Origin: Pedobacter panaciterrae | GTDB lineage: Bacteria > Bacteroidota > Bacteroidia > Sphingobacteriales > Sphingobacteriaceae | Length of the DNA stretch: 64,000 bases | Direction of reading: 5' to 3' | NCBI RefSeq assembly: GCF_013204795.1 | Contig: NZ_JABMKW010000008.1 | Span: 434,001-498,000, forward strand | Shown here: piece by piece, positions 7,476 to 16,136 of the stretch | Layout of the letters: every line of letters begins with the position of its first letter | How positions within the stretch are numbered: the first letter of the stretch is position 1 | Notes under the pieces: generated by a model | What the model was told of the DNA's origin: nothing | Seen by the model: the letters and a program-made list of their open reading frames with translations, nothing else | Databases searched by the model: none | Translations under genes and position numbers: made by a program

Positions 7476-8660
7476 ATGGAGACATTCCCCAAAAAATCAT
7501 TGAATTTTGATGATACTGAAGTTGCTTTCCGCAACAAATCTAACTCTGAATTAAACGCCGCCTATTGGCTTTTTAAAATAATAAGCAGTAATTTTTTAAC
7601 TAAAGTTGGCCCTCCGGTTACCAATTTCTTTTTGAACATTGGCTTACCAATTAAGGGTATTATTAAAGCCACCATTTTTAAACACTTTTGCGGAGGTGAA
7701 ACGATTGCCGAATGTGCAGAAACAATTACGCAGCTTCATTCAGGTAAAGTAGGCACCATTCTGGATTATTCTGTAGAGGGTGAAGATGAAGAAGCTGTTT
7801 TTGATTTTACCTGCGAAGAGATTATCAGAACGATAGATCAGGCCGCTAAAGACAAACGTATTCCAATTACCGTATTTAAAGTTACAGGTATTGGCCGTTT
7901 TGCTTTGCTTGAGAAGTTGGATGCAAAACAGGCACTAACATCAGATGAAGAAGCTGAATATGAAAAAGTAAAGCAACGTTGCGAAAAGATCTGCAGAACT
8001 GCCTTTGATAAAAAGGTACCTGTAATGATTGATGCCGAAGAAACCTGGATCCAGAAAACAATTGATGAGCTTGCCGTAGAGATGATGCGCTTGTTTAATA
8101 AAGAAACCATTATTGTTTACAACACTTATCAGATGTACCGTCATGATAAACTTGCTGATTTAAAAGCAGACCACCTTATTGCGAAGGCTGCCGGCTATAT
8201 TTTAGGGGTTAAAATGGTGAGAGGTGCTTACATGGAAAAGGAGCGTAAAAGAGCTGAAGAAATGGGTTATCCATCACCAATACAACCTACTAAAGAAGCA
8301 TCTGATATTGATTATAACGAGTCGTTAAGGTATTGCATGGCTCATATTGATGAAGTTGCTTTTGTCTGCGGAACTCACAATGAAGAAAGCAGCAGGTTAT
8401 TGGCAGATTTGCTTGATCAGAATAAGATTGCGCACAATCATCCTCATGTTTATTTTGCCCAGTTATTGGGAATGAGTGATAATTTAAGCTTTAACTTATC
8501 GGACGCCGGTTATAACGTAGCGAAATACGTGCCTTACGGGCCAGTTAAAGCGGTAATGCCGTATCTTTTCAGAAGAGCTCAGGAAAATACTTCCATTGCC
8601 GGACAAACGAGCCGCGAGCTTGGGTTGATTATAAAAGAAAAGAAAAGAAGAAGATTGTAA
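7476..8660 (+). CDS. Proline dehydrogenase
   Basis: FAD enzyme that oxidises proline to pyrroline-5-carboxylate, the first step of proline breakdown. At 394 residues it is the stand-alone form, not the long PutA fusion. The barrel motifs are visible in order: FKVTGIGR, VMIDAEETWIQ, YNTYQMYR, ILGVKMVRGAYMEKER, CGTHNEESSRLL and, near the C-terminus, YVPYGPVKAVMPYLFRRAQEN. The last carries the arginine pair that binds the proline carboxylate in this family. The gene stands alone, facing a DUF962 gene across a 26-base palindrome; no P5C dehydrogenase is next to it. Confidence 0.92.
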   Translation: METFPKKSLNFDDTEVAFRNKSNSELNAAYWLFKIISSNFLTKVGPPVTNFFLNIGLPIKGIIKATIFKHFCGGETIAECAETITQLHSGKVGTILDYSVEGEDEEAVFDFTCEEIIRTIDQAAKDKRIPITVFKVTGIGRFALLEKLDAKQALTSDEEAEYEKVKQRCEKICRTAFDKKVPVMIDAEETWIQKTIDELAVEMMRLFNKETIIVYNTYQMYRHDKLADLKADHLIAKAAGYILGVKMVRGAYMEKERKRAEEMGYPSPIQPTKEASDIDYNESLRYCMAHIDEVAFVCGTHNEESSRLLADLLDQNKIAHNHPHVYFAQLLGMSDNLSFNLSDAGYNVAKYVPYGPVKAVMPYLFRRAQENTSIAGQTSRELGLIIKEKKRRRL

Positions 8661-8662
8661 TA

Positions 8663-8733
8663 CGTCATCTCGACGATAGGAGAGATCTCTTGAATCTCAT
8701 AAGCAAAAGATCTCTCCTATCGTCGAGATGACG
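8663..8733. repeat. Palindromic repeat R1 (GTCATCTCGACG type), likely terminator
   Basis: Arms 8663-8688 and 8708-8733 are perfect inverted 26-base copies around a 19-base centre. The arms contain GTCATCTCGACG and GGAGAGATCT, shared with copies at 57397 and 59880. Placed between two convergent stop codons, it can act as a two-way terminator. Confidence 0.85.
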
Positions 8734-8747
8734 GAGTGAAGTTAAAT

Positions 8748-9068
8748 TTACTTCTTTACTTTAAAAGGCTGGCTCCCCGTTAGTAAGTCCCAGAATAAAA
8801 TGAAATCGCAGGCTAAACTATAGGCCGGATACTGAAACGTAGCAGGTTTGTTTTTTTCGAAAAAGAAATGTCCTACCCAGGCAAAGCCATATCCAACTAT
8901 TGGAATGCCAATCATAAAGCGTAAGTCGTGAAACAATACAGCGGTAAACAATAGTAATACGGCTAACAGGCTTCCGATAAAATGTAATATCCGACTAGTA
9001 AGATTACTATGTTCGCTCAGGTAGAAAGGATAAAATTCCTTAAGAGATTTATATCTTTTTTCGGTCAT
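8748..9068 (-). CDS. DUF962 (Mpo1-like) membrane protein
   Basis: A 106-residue membrane protein of the DUF962/Mpo1-like family, recognised from the N-terminal FYPFYLSEHSNLTSRILHFIG, which carries the family histidines, and from YGFAWVGHFFFEKNKPATFQYPAY-like spacing in the second half. Two or three hydrophobic segments are visible (about 28-45, 50-66, 84-96). The yeast relative is an iron dioxygenase that shortens 2-hydroxy fatty acids; whether the bacterial protein does the same is not known. It is 13 bases downstream of the HAD phosphatase gene on the same strand, so they may be cotranscribed. Confidence 0.8.
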   Translation of the reverse strand: MTEKRYKSLKEFYPFYLSEHSNLTSRILHFIGSLLAVLLLFTAVLFHDLRFMIGIPIVGYGFAWVGHFFFEKNKPATFQYPAYSLACDFILFWDLLTGSQPFKVKK

Positions 9069-9081
9069 GCGGCAAATTTAA

Positions 9082-9747
9082 CTATAAGATATGATGATCA
9101 GTTAAAAATTGCTCCAGATCTTTAGGGTGCTTATCCATTAGAAGTGTATTAAGTCCTGCCAGTTTAGCTCCAACAAGATGCTGTGGGCTGTCATCAATAA
9201 ACAATGTTTCCTCTGGTATAAGGTTGTTTTCTTTGATGACCTGTTCAAATATCTCAACATTTGGTTTACGAAGGAACATTTGCTGAGAGTAATATGTTTT
9301 TTCAAACAGGTGGTTATTATCATCGACATTATATTCCCGTTTCAGGTAATCTACAATCCAGTTGTAATGAATTTCGTTATTGTTACTAAGTAGAAAAGTG
9401 CGGTATTTTTCTTTTACTGTAAGCAGCGTGTCGTGTACCGCAGCAGAGGGAACACCAATCAATAAACTGTTCCATGCGCTGTCAATTTGTTCGTCTGTCA
9501 GCCCTGGATTGTTGGCTGCTTCGCGTATTTTAATGCGAAACTGGGCCGGAGAGATAGATCCTGTTTCAAAATCATTAAAAATTTCATTATGATTTTTATG
9601 GGCAAAGAACTGCTGAACATCGGTTATACCTAATTGTAAAAGAGCATTTTGAGTCCTTACAAAGTCTATTTCGAATATAACGTTGCCATAATCGAAAATA
9701 ATATTTTTTATTTTTTGTGCTAAAACTGTTTCCATAATTGGATACAA
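9082..9747 (-). CDS. HAD-superfamily phosphatase (YihX-like)
   Basis: A 221-residue haloacid dehalogenase-fold hydrolase. Motif I is IIFDYGNVIFEID, motif II is the LLSNNNEIHY stretch, and motif IV is LFIDDSPQHLVGAKLAGL, with a helical cap between motifs I and II. The FDxGNV form of motif I is that of the YihX / epoxide-hydrolase N-domain subgroup, which removes phosphate from small sugar phosphates; the true substrate is not evident. The start has a possible alternative at Met5 (four residues in). It lies just before the tRNA-Met, which is on the other strand. Confidence 0.85.
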   Translation of the reverse strand: MYPIMETVLAQKIKNIIFDYGNVIFEIDFVRTQNALLQLGITDVQQFFAHKNHNEIFNDFETGSISPAQFRIKIREAANNPGLTDEQIDSAWNSLLIGVPSAAVHDTLLTVKEKYRTFLLSNNNEIHYNWIVDYLKREYNVDDNNHLFEKTYYSQQMFLRKPNVEIFEQVIKENNLIPEETLFIDDSPQHLVGAKLAGLNTLLMDKHPKDLEQFLTDHHIL

Positions 9748-9788
9748 ATATGTAACATTGCACTCGCAAAATCTAATAAGATTTTACG

Positions 9789-9862
9789 GGGCCATTAGCT
9801 CAGTTGGTTAGAGTAGAAGACTCATAATCTTTTGGTCGATGGTTCGAGCCCATCATGGCCCA
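9789..9862 (+). tRNA. tRNA-Met (anticodon CAT)
   Basis: A 74-base cloverleaf: acceptor GGGCCAT with ATGGCCC plus discriminator A, D-arm with GCTC/GAGT, anticodon loop CTCATAA (anticodon CAT at 9823-9825), and T-arm GATGG TTCGAGC CCATC. The 3' CCA is not encoded. The normal first pair and lack of three G-C pairs in the anticodon stem exclude the initiator. CAT could also be an Ile tRNA whose C34 is modified, which sequence alone does not settle. Confidence 0.93.
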
Positions 9863-9867
9863 CTAAC

Positions 9868-9905
9868 AAAAAAGCCGTTTTTCGATAAGAAGAACGGCTT
9901 TTTCC
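9868..9905 (+). terminator. Terminator after tRNA-Met
   Basis: Inverted repeat AAAAAAGCCGTT with AACGGCTTTTT around a 13-base loop, immediately downstream of the tRNA and ending in a T-run. The rest up to 10149 holds no gene; only A/T-rich sequence with a tandem aaatgtta motif near 10027-10043 was seen. Confidence 0.85.
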
Positions 9906-10149
9906 GTTTCTAAACGTCGACTTTTAAACCTACAGCACTCACTCTGGTAGTTTTGGGATTGATCCGTAGTTTTCAATGGATGTACATGATTGTTTGTTGA
10001 AATCGTATTAATTGGCTGAGAACCTATAAATGTTAAAAAATGTTAAATCAGTTTGAAAATTTTATTTTGTTTTTTTGATTTGCTCCCACAGACAAACTAT
10101 TGAACCGACATTTTTTTAGGCTATTATTATAAATTCTAGTGTTTAGATC

Positions 10150-11007
10150 ATGTTAGTAAATTTCTCACTTACCCACCTTCATGGAAGGTGCAAATCTTTA
10201 TTGTTTTTTCTATTCCTTTTTGGATTACACCCGGGATTGCATGCCCAAGGTCAGGCTGCAACTATCGACGGCAAATCAGCTTTTACGGCAAGGCTGATCA
10301 ATATCGAAGCCGCAACGAACGAGACATTTCGTTACAATACGACCTTACGTAATGGATCTGCAAAGCAGGCCCTGTACGAGTTCAAAACGAGTTTGCCGAT
10401 CGGCTGGATAATCAGTTACAAGGTAGATGGTAATCAGGTGGCCTCTTTAAATATTGACCCGGGTACATCCCGAGATGTATCTATAGAGATCAATGCCACA
10501 GCAAGCACCACACCCGGCAAGTACAAAATACCTGTAAAGGCAGTTGCAAATAAGGATACCCTGTCCCTAAATCTGGAGGCAGTTGTAAAAGGGTCCTATG
10601 GAATAACCTTAACTACACCAACCGGGAAGCTGAGCGAAGAGCTTACCTCCGGTAACCATAAGGAAATCCTTCTAGAGGTAAAGAACTCGGGTACGCTGCC
10701 ATTGAATGATGTTGAACTCACATCGCAATTGCCTACTAATTGGGAAGCTTCCTTTGAACCTGCCAAACTTAAACAAGTGGAGCCAGGGAAAAGCGTAAAT
10801 GTAACTGCAAAGCTTAAAGTTCCGGATAAAACCATCGCAGGAGACTACGCTGCTACCTTTACCGCAACAAATAGTAATGGCAACGCCCAGGCAGCCTTCA
10901 GGATGGTTGTTACAACCTCATTACTCTCTGGGTGGATCGGTATTTTGGTTATCCTCTTAGCCATTTCACTGATATATTATCTGATCCGCAAGTATGGTAG
11001 AAGATAG
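10150..11007 (+). CDS. Membrane-anchored NEW3-domain protein of an ABC operon
   Basis: A 285-residue exported protein. An N-terminal signal peptide (hydrophobic LLFFLFLFGL, cleavage near AQGQA) is followed by two immunoglobulin-like NEW3 (NPCBM-associated) repeats, each with the pattern of a long beta domain ending in PGKYKIPVKA or AGDYAATFTA. A C-terminal transmembrane helix (about 258-279) and a short basic tail, RKYGRR, anchor it in the membrane with the domains outside. It is 5 bases before an ABC ATPase gene and so belongs to an ATPase/permease set. Its job is unknown; an external partner or adaptor of the exporter is inferred. Confidence 0.75.
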   Translation: MLVNFSLTHLHGRCKSLLFFLFLFGLHPGLHAQGQAATIDGKSAFTARLINIEAATNETFRYNTTLRNGSAKQALYEFKTSLPIGWIISYKVDGNQVASLNIDPGTSRDVSIEINATASTTPGKYKIPVKAVANKDTLSLNLEAVVKGSYGITLTTPTGKLSEELTSGNHKEILLEVKNSGTLPLNDVELTSQLPTNWEASFEPAKLKQVEPGKSVNVTAKLKVPDKTIAGDYAATFTATNSNGNAQAAFRMVVTTSLLSGWIGILVILLAISLIYYLIRKYGRR

Positions 11008-11012
11008 AAGAA

Positions 11013-11960
11013 ATGAAGGATCCTATAATACAACTGAAGGGCCTAACCAAATGTTATGGCCCTCAAAGAGCCGTAGATGATCTGAGCCTCAATATCAGTA
11101 AAGGCGAGATCTTTGGACTGCTGGGGCCTAACGGAGCAGGTAAAACCACAACTATACTCATGATGCTGGGGCTTACTGATCCAACAGATGGTACTGCATT
11201 TGTTTGTGGCTATAATGCAACAAGTAACCCTATTGCTGTAAAAAGAAAAGTAGGTTACATGCCCGATAGTTTAGGCTTTTATGATAACATGACAGCGCTT
11301 GAAAACCTAAAGTACATCGCAAGATTAAATGGCCTCTCCGAAAATGAAATCAGAATACGAACGTCAGAACTGATGGAGATTGTTGGGCTTTCTTCGGTGA
11401 TGACCAAGAAAACATCAACTTTCTCCCGAGGTATGAAACAACGCCTTGGCCTGGCCGAAGTATTAATTAAGCAACCAGATGTGATCATTCTTGATGAACC
11501 AACCCTGGGAATTGATCCGGGCGGCGTACAAGAGTTTCTGACACTTATAAAGCGTTTAAGCAAAGAGCAGGAATTGACCGTTCTGCTTTCTTCACATCAT
11601 TTACATCACGTTCAGCAAGTATGCGATCGGGTAGGGGTTTTTGTAAAAGGCAAATTATTGGCCCAGGGCAATATAGAAACCTTATCAGCCGATTTGTTTG
11701 GTCATATGGGACATGTTGTATCTATAAAGTCAGCACATGCTATTCCTCAGCCCTGGTCGTTGCAACAGGAACTGGAGCAATGGGAAGCCATTAAACAGAT
11801 TACAATGGATAAAGAAACGATAGTGTTTGAATGTAAAGAGAACATTACACCGGCACTGGTCCGCTTTTTTGTTGAAAACGGATACGACATCCTTGGGGTA
11901 CGTCAAAAAGACTATGGACTGGATGACATCTATCAACAATATTTTGAAGACATTAATTGA
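11013..11960 (+). CDS. ABC transporter ATP-binding protein
   Basis: A 315-residue ATPase of the ABC-2 exporter type. Walker A is GLLGPNGAGKTTT (about residues 35-47), the signature is FSRGMKQRLGLAEVL, Walker B is VIILDEPTLGIDP, and the switch histidine is in LLSSHHLHHV. A C-terminal tail of about 90 residues follows the nucleotide-binding domain, as in NosF- or CcmA-like proteins. It should power the permease encoded next; the stop codon overlaps the possible TTG start of that gene, which suggests translational coupling. Confidence 0.92.
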   Translation: MKDPIIQLKGLTKCYGPQRAVDDLSLNISKGEIFGLLGPNGAGKTTTILMMLGLTDPTDGTAFVCGYNATSNPIAVKRKVGYMPDSLGFYDNMTALENLKYIARLNGLSENEIRIRTSELMEIVGLSSVMTKKTSTFSRGMKQRLGLAEVLIKQPDVIILDEPTLGIDPGGVQEFLTLIKRLSKEQELTVLLSSHHLHHVQQVCDRVGVFVKGKLLAQGNIETLSADLFGHMGHVVSIKSAHAIPQPWSLQQELEQWEAIKQITMDKETIVFECKENITPALVRFFVENGYDILGVRQKDYGLDDIYQQYFEDIN

Positions 11961-11965
11961 AAACC

Positions 11966-12961
11966 ATGAACAGTCAAATTAATATATATAAGACCGCAAA
12001 AGGCATCCGGAAATCCAGTCCCTTTGGTGTAGTTCTTCACAAGGAAATGGCAGATCATATCCGAAGCTGGCGCTTTATTGTGCTTATCGGGTTGATCATA
12101 CTAACCTTCATTGGGTCAATGTACGTGTCCTTAGGTAATATCCGCTCAGCCATAAGCAATACCAATGATCCGGATCACACTTTTCTATACCTTAAGTTAT
12201 TAACTACCACTGATAATTCCACGCCGCCCTTCCATGTGTTTCTGAGCTTTCTTGGGCCCTTATTAGGTATCAGTCTGGGGTTCGATGCGATCAATATAGA
12301 GCAGAACAACGGAACGCTTACAAGAATTATGGCACAGCCCCTTTATAGGGACAACCTGTTGCTGGCCAAGTTTGTAAGTGCCATGATCATGGTCGGCACC
12401 TTATTCTTCGTATTAACTTTGTTGATGACAGGAGGAGGTCTGATCCTGACAGGGGTAAGGATGGAGCCACAGGAACTGTTAAGGATATTAGGCTTCGTGG
12501 TGATCAGCGTTATCTATGTAGGCTTTTGGCTGAGTTTGTCTATCGTACTATCTATTAAGTTCAGGCAAGCGGCTACTTCAGCGCTTACCGCTATAGGTAT
12601 ATGGCTATTTTTTACAGTATTTTACCAGATTATTGTCAACCTTGCAATCAGGTCCATTCTGCCTGATCCCAGTTTTTTGAGTCAGGACCAAATCCTGCGT
12701 TACAACGAGTTTATCCTCGATCTGTTGCGAATCGCACCCAACCAGCTTTATACAGATGCAAGCACAACCATGCTGATGCCATCCGTTCGAAGTCTTGGCC
12801 CGATGACGATGGAGCAAATGGCCGGTGCAATACCTGCGCCTTTGCCATTTAGAGAGAGCTTAATGATCGTGTGGCCTCAGGTAAGTGGTCTTATAGGAGC
12901 AACCGCAGCTTGTTTTGCGCTTTCCTATTATCTGTTTATGCGTCGTGAAATTCGATCTTAA
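11966..12961 (+). CDS. ABC-2 type permease
   Basis: An integral membrane protein of about 331 residues and partner of the preceding ATPase. An amphipathic start is followed by about six hydrophobic segments (for instance around LIGLIILTFIGSMYV, VFLSFLGPLLGISLG, the glycine-rich VLTLLMTGGGLIL and SGLIGATAACFALSYYLF). A large outside loop lies between the first two, and another before the last helix. ABC-2/NosY-like architecture is seen; the substrate is unknown. I chose ATG at 11966; an in-frame TTG at 11957 overlaps the ATPase stop and would add three residues. The gene ends 6 bases from the convergent MaoC gene, with no clear hairpin between. Confidence 0.85.
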   Translation: MNSQINIYKTAKGIRKSSPFGVVLHKEMADHIRSWRFIVLIGLIILTFIGSMYVSLGNIRSAISNTNDPDHTFLYLKLLTTTDNSTPPFHVFLSFLGPLLGISLGFDAINIEQNNGTLTRIMAQPLYRDNLLLAKFVSAMIMVGTLFFVLTLLMTGGGLILTGVRMEPQELLRILGFVVISVIYVGFWLSLSIVLSIKFRQAATSALTAIGIWLFFTVFYQIIVNLAIRSILPDPSFLSQDQILRYNEFILDLLRIAPNQLYTDASTTMLMPSVRSLGPMTMEQMAGAIPAPLPFRESLMIVWPQVSGLIGATAACFALSYYLFMRREIRS

Positions 12962-12966
12962 ATATG

Positions 12967-13425
12967 TTATATAAAATGATACAGGAATACTACATTCCCG
13001 GTATAAGCTGGTTTCGGTTGATCTTTAATGATAAGCGTAGCTTCAATAACAACTTTGGTAACACCTCTCAAGTTTGCTATCGAATTAAGCTTAGCCTTTA
13101 GTTGCACCTCACTGTCAACTAAAACGGCCTGGCCAAACCTAAAAGACTCTATACCGTAGTTTATTTCCATTTTAATGTTGCGAACATCGGCAATCTGTTT
13201 CCATAAGTATGGAATTAACGATAAGGTTAAATATCCATGTGCTATTGTAGCCTTAAATGGACCTTCGCTTTCCGCTTTTTCTTTATCAACATGAATCCAT
13301 TGGTGATCCAATGTTGCATCAGCGAATTTATTAATCTGTTCCTGATCTATTTTATGCCAATTAGAAATACCTAACTCTTTGCCTAAATGCGATTTATATT
13401 CTTCAAAACTATTGATTATTAACAT
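12967..13425 (-). CDS. MaoC-like (R)-specific enoyl-CoA hydratase
   Basis: A 152-residue hot-dog-fold protein. The catalytic region DHQWIHVDKEKAESEGPFK followed by TIAHGYLTLSLIPYL contains the Asp and His of MaoC hydratases, which hydrate 2-enoyl-CoA to (R)-3-hydroxyacyl-CoA. The substrate is unknown. It stands alone on the minus strand, with 140 bases of A/T-rich DNA separating it from the AraC gene upstream. Confidence 0.9.
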   Translation of the reverse strand: MLIINSFEEYKSHLGKELGISNWHKIDQEQINKFADATLDHQWIHVDKEKAESEGPFKATIAHGYLTLSLIPYLWKQIADVRNIKMEINYGIESFRFGQAVLVDSEVQLKAKLNSIANLRGVTKVVIEATLIIKDQPKPAYTGNVVFLYHFI

Positions 13426-13566
13426 ATATGTATTTATTTATCAATTAAGAGCCATTTCTATACCTTAGACAAAAGCATCAACTGTGCCAAGTTAACAATA
13501 AGTTGATTTGAACAAAACTTCTTTCCAAGAATATTTTACTGTTTGGCTTTCTTTAGGATAATTTAG

Positions 13567-14487
13567 CTAAATAAATGCATTTCTGAATTCTAAAGGCGAA
13601 AGATTGGTTTTCTTTTTAAATAACTTGCTAAACGACTGTGAATGTTCAAAACCTAAGGTATAGGCTATTTCACTTACAGATAAAGTTGTGGTAGATAATC
13701 TTTCTTTTGCTTTTTCAATCAGCTTTTCATGTATATGTTGCTGGGTACTTTGGCCAGTTAATGTTTTAAGTAAGCCACTTAAATAACTGGGTGATACGTT
13801 TAGTGCTTCCGCAATGTATGTTACGGTAGGGAGGCCCCTTTTCATTAAATCGTCACTGTTAAAATATTCGGTAAGTAGGTCTTCCAGCTTGTTTAAGGTT
13901 TTATGGCTGCTTATTTTTCTAGTAAGAAACTGCCGGTTGTAAAACCTTCCTGCATAAGTTAGCAATAATTCTAGTTGAGCTATAATAAGGTCCTGACTGA
14001 ACTTGTCTATATTAGCCTGGTACTCCTGCTCAATGTTTAGCATAATGGCGGAAATCATTTCCTCTTCTTTTTCAGATAGAAACAGGGCCTCATGCACAGA
14101 ATAATCGAAGTATTCGTATTCCTTTATTTTTCTGGCCAGCGGGGTATTCCAAAGAAAATCGGGATGGATATAGAGTATCCATCCTGAATGTTTCAATTTC
14201 TCGTTATTGTTCACCTCAATGCTAAAAACCTGTCCGGGCGACATAAAAGTCATAATGCCTTCATCAAAATCATAAGCCTGCTGGCCGTATTTCATTTTGC
14301 CATTAAAGTTTCTTTTTAGCGCAATGCAGTAAAAATCCAACACCAGACTAACCGGTTCACTGTCTTGCAAACGCGATATCGCTTCTACGTTAATCACGCT
14401 AATCAGCGGATGTTCGGGTTTAGGTAGTTCCCTGAACTTATGAAATTCGCTGATCGTTTTAAATCTATGGGGTGCTGTACTGGCCAT
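13567..14487 (-). CDS. AraC-family transcription regulator
   Basis: A 306-residue regulator. The N-terminal two thirds form a cupin-like sensor region, and residues about 205-305 are an AraC DNA-binding domain with two helix-turn-helix units: VTYIAEALNVSPSYLSGLLK and SVSEIAYTLGFEHSQSFSKL, ending in FKKKTNLSPLEFR. It follows 17 bases after the NmrA-like oxidoreductase gene on the same strand, so it probably controls that gene or reports its product. It is clearly a paralogue of the AraC protein at 50188-51105, which also sits beside an NAD(P) oxidoreductase gene. Confidence 0.92.
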   Translation of the reverse strand: MASTAPHRFKTISEFHKFRELPKPEHPLISVINVEAISRLQDSEPVSLVLDFYCIALKRNFNGKMKYGQQAYDFDEGIMTFMSPGQVFSIEVNNNEKLKHSGWILYIHPDFLWNTPLARKIKEYEYFDYSVHEALFLSEKEEEMISAIMLNIEQEYQANIDKFSQDLIIAQLELLLTYAGRFYNRQFLTRKISSHKTLNKLEDLLTEYFNSDDLMKRGLPTVTYIAEALNVSPSYLSGLLKTLTGQSTQQHIHEKLIEKAKERLSTTTLSVSEIAYTLGFEHSQSFSKLFKKKTNLSPLEFRNAFI

Positions 14488-14504
14488 ATCACAAATTAAT
14501 CATT

Positions 14505-15398
14505 TTAGTTAAAGACCGCGGCAAATTCTTTTGCAAAATCACTCAATTTTACTTTTCCCATAACTGCCGGTTTATTGCGGTTATAATCTTCTGCCAACAA
14601 ACCGTTATGAAGACTTGCATACATTTCAGTCAGGCCAGCTGCAATGCGGGGGTTCATTCCAATTGATTCTAAACCGTTTTGCGTTTCTTCATCAGAAATG
14701 ATCACCCATTTCAACTCAGGCTTGCCTATGGCAGTTCCTAAAATACGTGCAGTTTGGTCGCCAGTAAGTTCTTCGCTGGCTACATAGCGTACTTTTCTGC
14801 CGGTAAATGGTATTACTAATTCTTCGGCAACCGCGGCAGCAATGTCTATTGGCGAAACCCATGGGATAATACTTTCCGCACCATAGTTTGCGGCTATAAC
14901 GCCACCGTTTTTGATCATATCTGTATAGCCATATAGATTATAAAAGAAGGATGTAGGGCGGATGTGGGTAATGGCTACTTCTGGCGATAACCCATTTAAA
15001 ATACCTTCAACATTGTGTGCACCAAGCAGAATACCCGAACCCTGTTCTAAATGGGCACCAATGGTACTCAGGTTAACTACGCGTGTTACCCCGGATTTTT
15101 CAATGGCATCGGCGTAGTTTTGACCAAGCTGGCGATAGTAAGCAAGAAGATCAAGGCTATGGTCAAAGTAATTGTTGGGTGGCACCATGGTATATGCTGC
15201 ATCTGCGCCGGTAAAGGTTTCTGTCAAAAAGTTTACATCTTCTAAAGAACCTATAGCAGGTATGGCACCTAAATCTGCTATCTCAGTTTTTTTGTCCGGG
15301 TTACTGCTTATTACGGTAACCTGGTGACCTTGTTGTACTAATGTTTTGGTTAATGGTCTGCTAATGTGACCTAATGAACCTGTGATTGTTATTTTCAT
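14505..15398 (-). CDS. NmrA-like NAD(P)-binding oxidoreductase
   Basis: A 297-residue atypical short-chain dehydrogenase. The N-terminal dinucleotide-binding segment ITGSLGHISRPLTKTL has the family glycine pattern, and VNLSTIGAHLEQGSG together with ITHIRPTSFFYNLYGY is typical of NmrA/QOR2-like proteins, which often act as redox sensors or quinone reductases. There is no classic YxxxK triad, so catalysis is uncertain. First gene of a pair with an AraC regulator. An inverted repeat (15400-15406 with 15417-15423) lies just before the ATG. Confidence 0.85.
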   Translation of the reverse strand: MKITITGSLGHISRPLTKTLVQQGHQVTVISSNPDKKTEIADLGAIPAIGSLEDVNFLTETFTGADAAYTMVPPNNYFDHSLDLLAYYRQLGQNYADAIEKSGVTRVVNLSTIGAHLEQGSGILLGAHNVEGILNGLSPEVAITHIRPTSFFYNLYGYTDMIKNGGVIAANYGAESIIPWVSPIDIAAAVAEELVIPFTGRKVRYVASEELTGDQTARILGTAIGKPELKWVIISDEETQNGLESIGMNPRIAAGLTEMYASLHNGLLAEDYNRNKPAVMGKVKLSDFAKEFAAVFN

Positions 15399-15399
15399 C

Positions 15400-15423
15400 G
15401 GAGTATAATTTTATTGATACTCC
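15400..15423. promoter_or_regulatory. Inverted repeat before the NmrA-like gene
   Basis: GGAGTAT and ATACTCC are separated by 10 bases and end 2 bases before the start codon of the minus-strand gene. A binding site or an mRNA hairpin over the start are both possible. Confidence 0.35.
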
Positions 15424-15482
15424 AAAGGTCTGCAGGATAAAGCAGGGGTATGTAGCCGAATCTACTGTTGTTGTAGTCAGAT

Positions 15483-16034
15483 TTAAGTACCCTTCTTTCT
15501 CAATTCATTTGCTAAACCTTTAATAAATAAGTAATTAATAGTCCCGCCAATCACGCCGCCTGCCACCGGTACTAAGCGTCTGCTTAATTTAGATCCTAAA
15601 TTCATCAGTATTTTCTCTGCAACCTCTTCCATAATGTTTTTGCTGATGGCCAATTTGGCATCGGCCTTAACAGATGAGGCTACAATCTTAAAAAAGTCGT
15701 CAAAACTGATTTTATACTTGCCGGTATTGTGGTAAGAAATAGCCAGGGTAACCCTAAATTGCTGAGTGATAATGTTAATCACATCCAGCGGTGTACCAAT
15801 AAGCATGGTGCCAACGCCACCCACTCCGGTAATTAATCCTGAGCCTGCTGCCAATAAAGCACATTGATTGGTAAATTTATCGATCCCCATAGCATCCACA
15901 CCTTTTTTGATGTTCAGCTGGTCAATCTGATTAAAGATCTGCTTAAAGCCACCTGCTGCCAGTTGCGTAAAGCTTCCCTGGATGTCCGTTCTTACCTTTT
16001 TAAAATTGATCCGCTTAAACGATGGTAAATTCAT
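15483..16034 (-). CDS. EcsC-like protein
   Basis: A 183-residue protein resembling the EcsC family. The glycine-rich stretch AAGSGLITGVGGVGTMLIGTPLDV and the following QQFRVTLAISYHNTGKYKI show the family layout, as does the C-terminal RRLVPVAGGVIGGTINYLFIKGLA, which is hydrophobic enough to touch the membrane. EcsC proteins have no settled biochemical role. It is monocistronic and divergent from a Crp/Fnr gene. The family call rests on pattern only. Confidence 0.6.
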   Translation of the reverse strand: MNLPSFKRINFKKVRTDIQGSFTQLAAGGFKQIFNQIDQLNIKKGVDAMGIDKFTNQCALLAAGSGLITGVGGVGTMLIGTPLDVINIITQQFRVTLAISYHNTGKYKISFDDFFKIVASSVKADAKLAISKNIMEEVAEKILMNLGSKLSRRLVPVAGGVIGGTINYLFIKGLANELRKKGT

Positions 16035-16136
16035 TCCTTTTTGTTTTAGTACAAATTGATAGTACTACTTTCATGCCAGAGCAGAAATTCAAAAAAAGTA
16101 AATAGATTTGTTTTCCTTCAAAAACCTGTTTTTGTA

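Noticed and set aside
9789..9862. Reading the tRNA as the initiator tRNA
   Set aside because: The first acceptor pair is a normal G-C and the anticodon stem lacks the three G-C pairs of initiator tRNAs.
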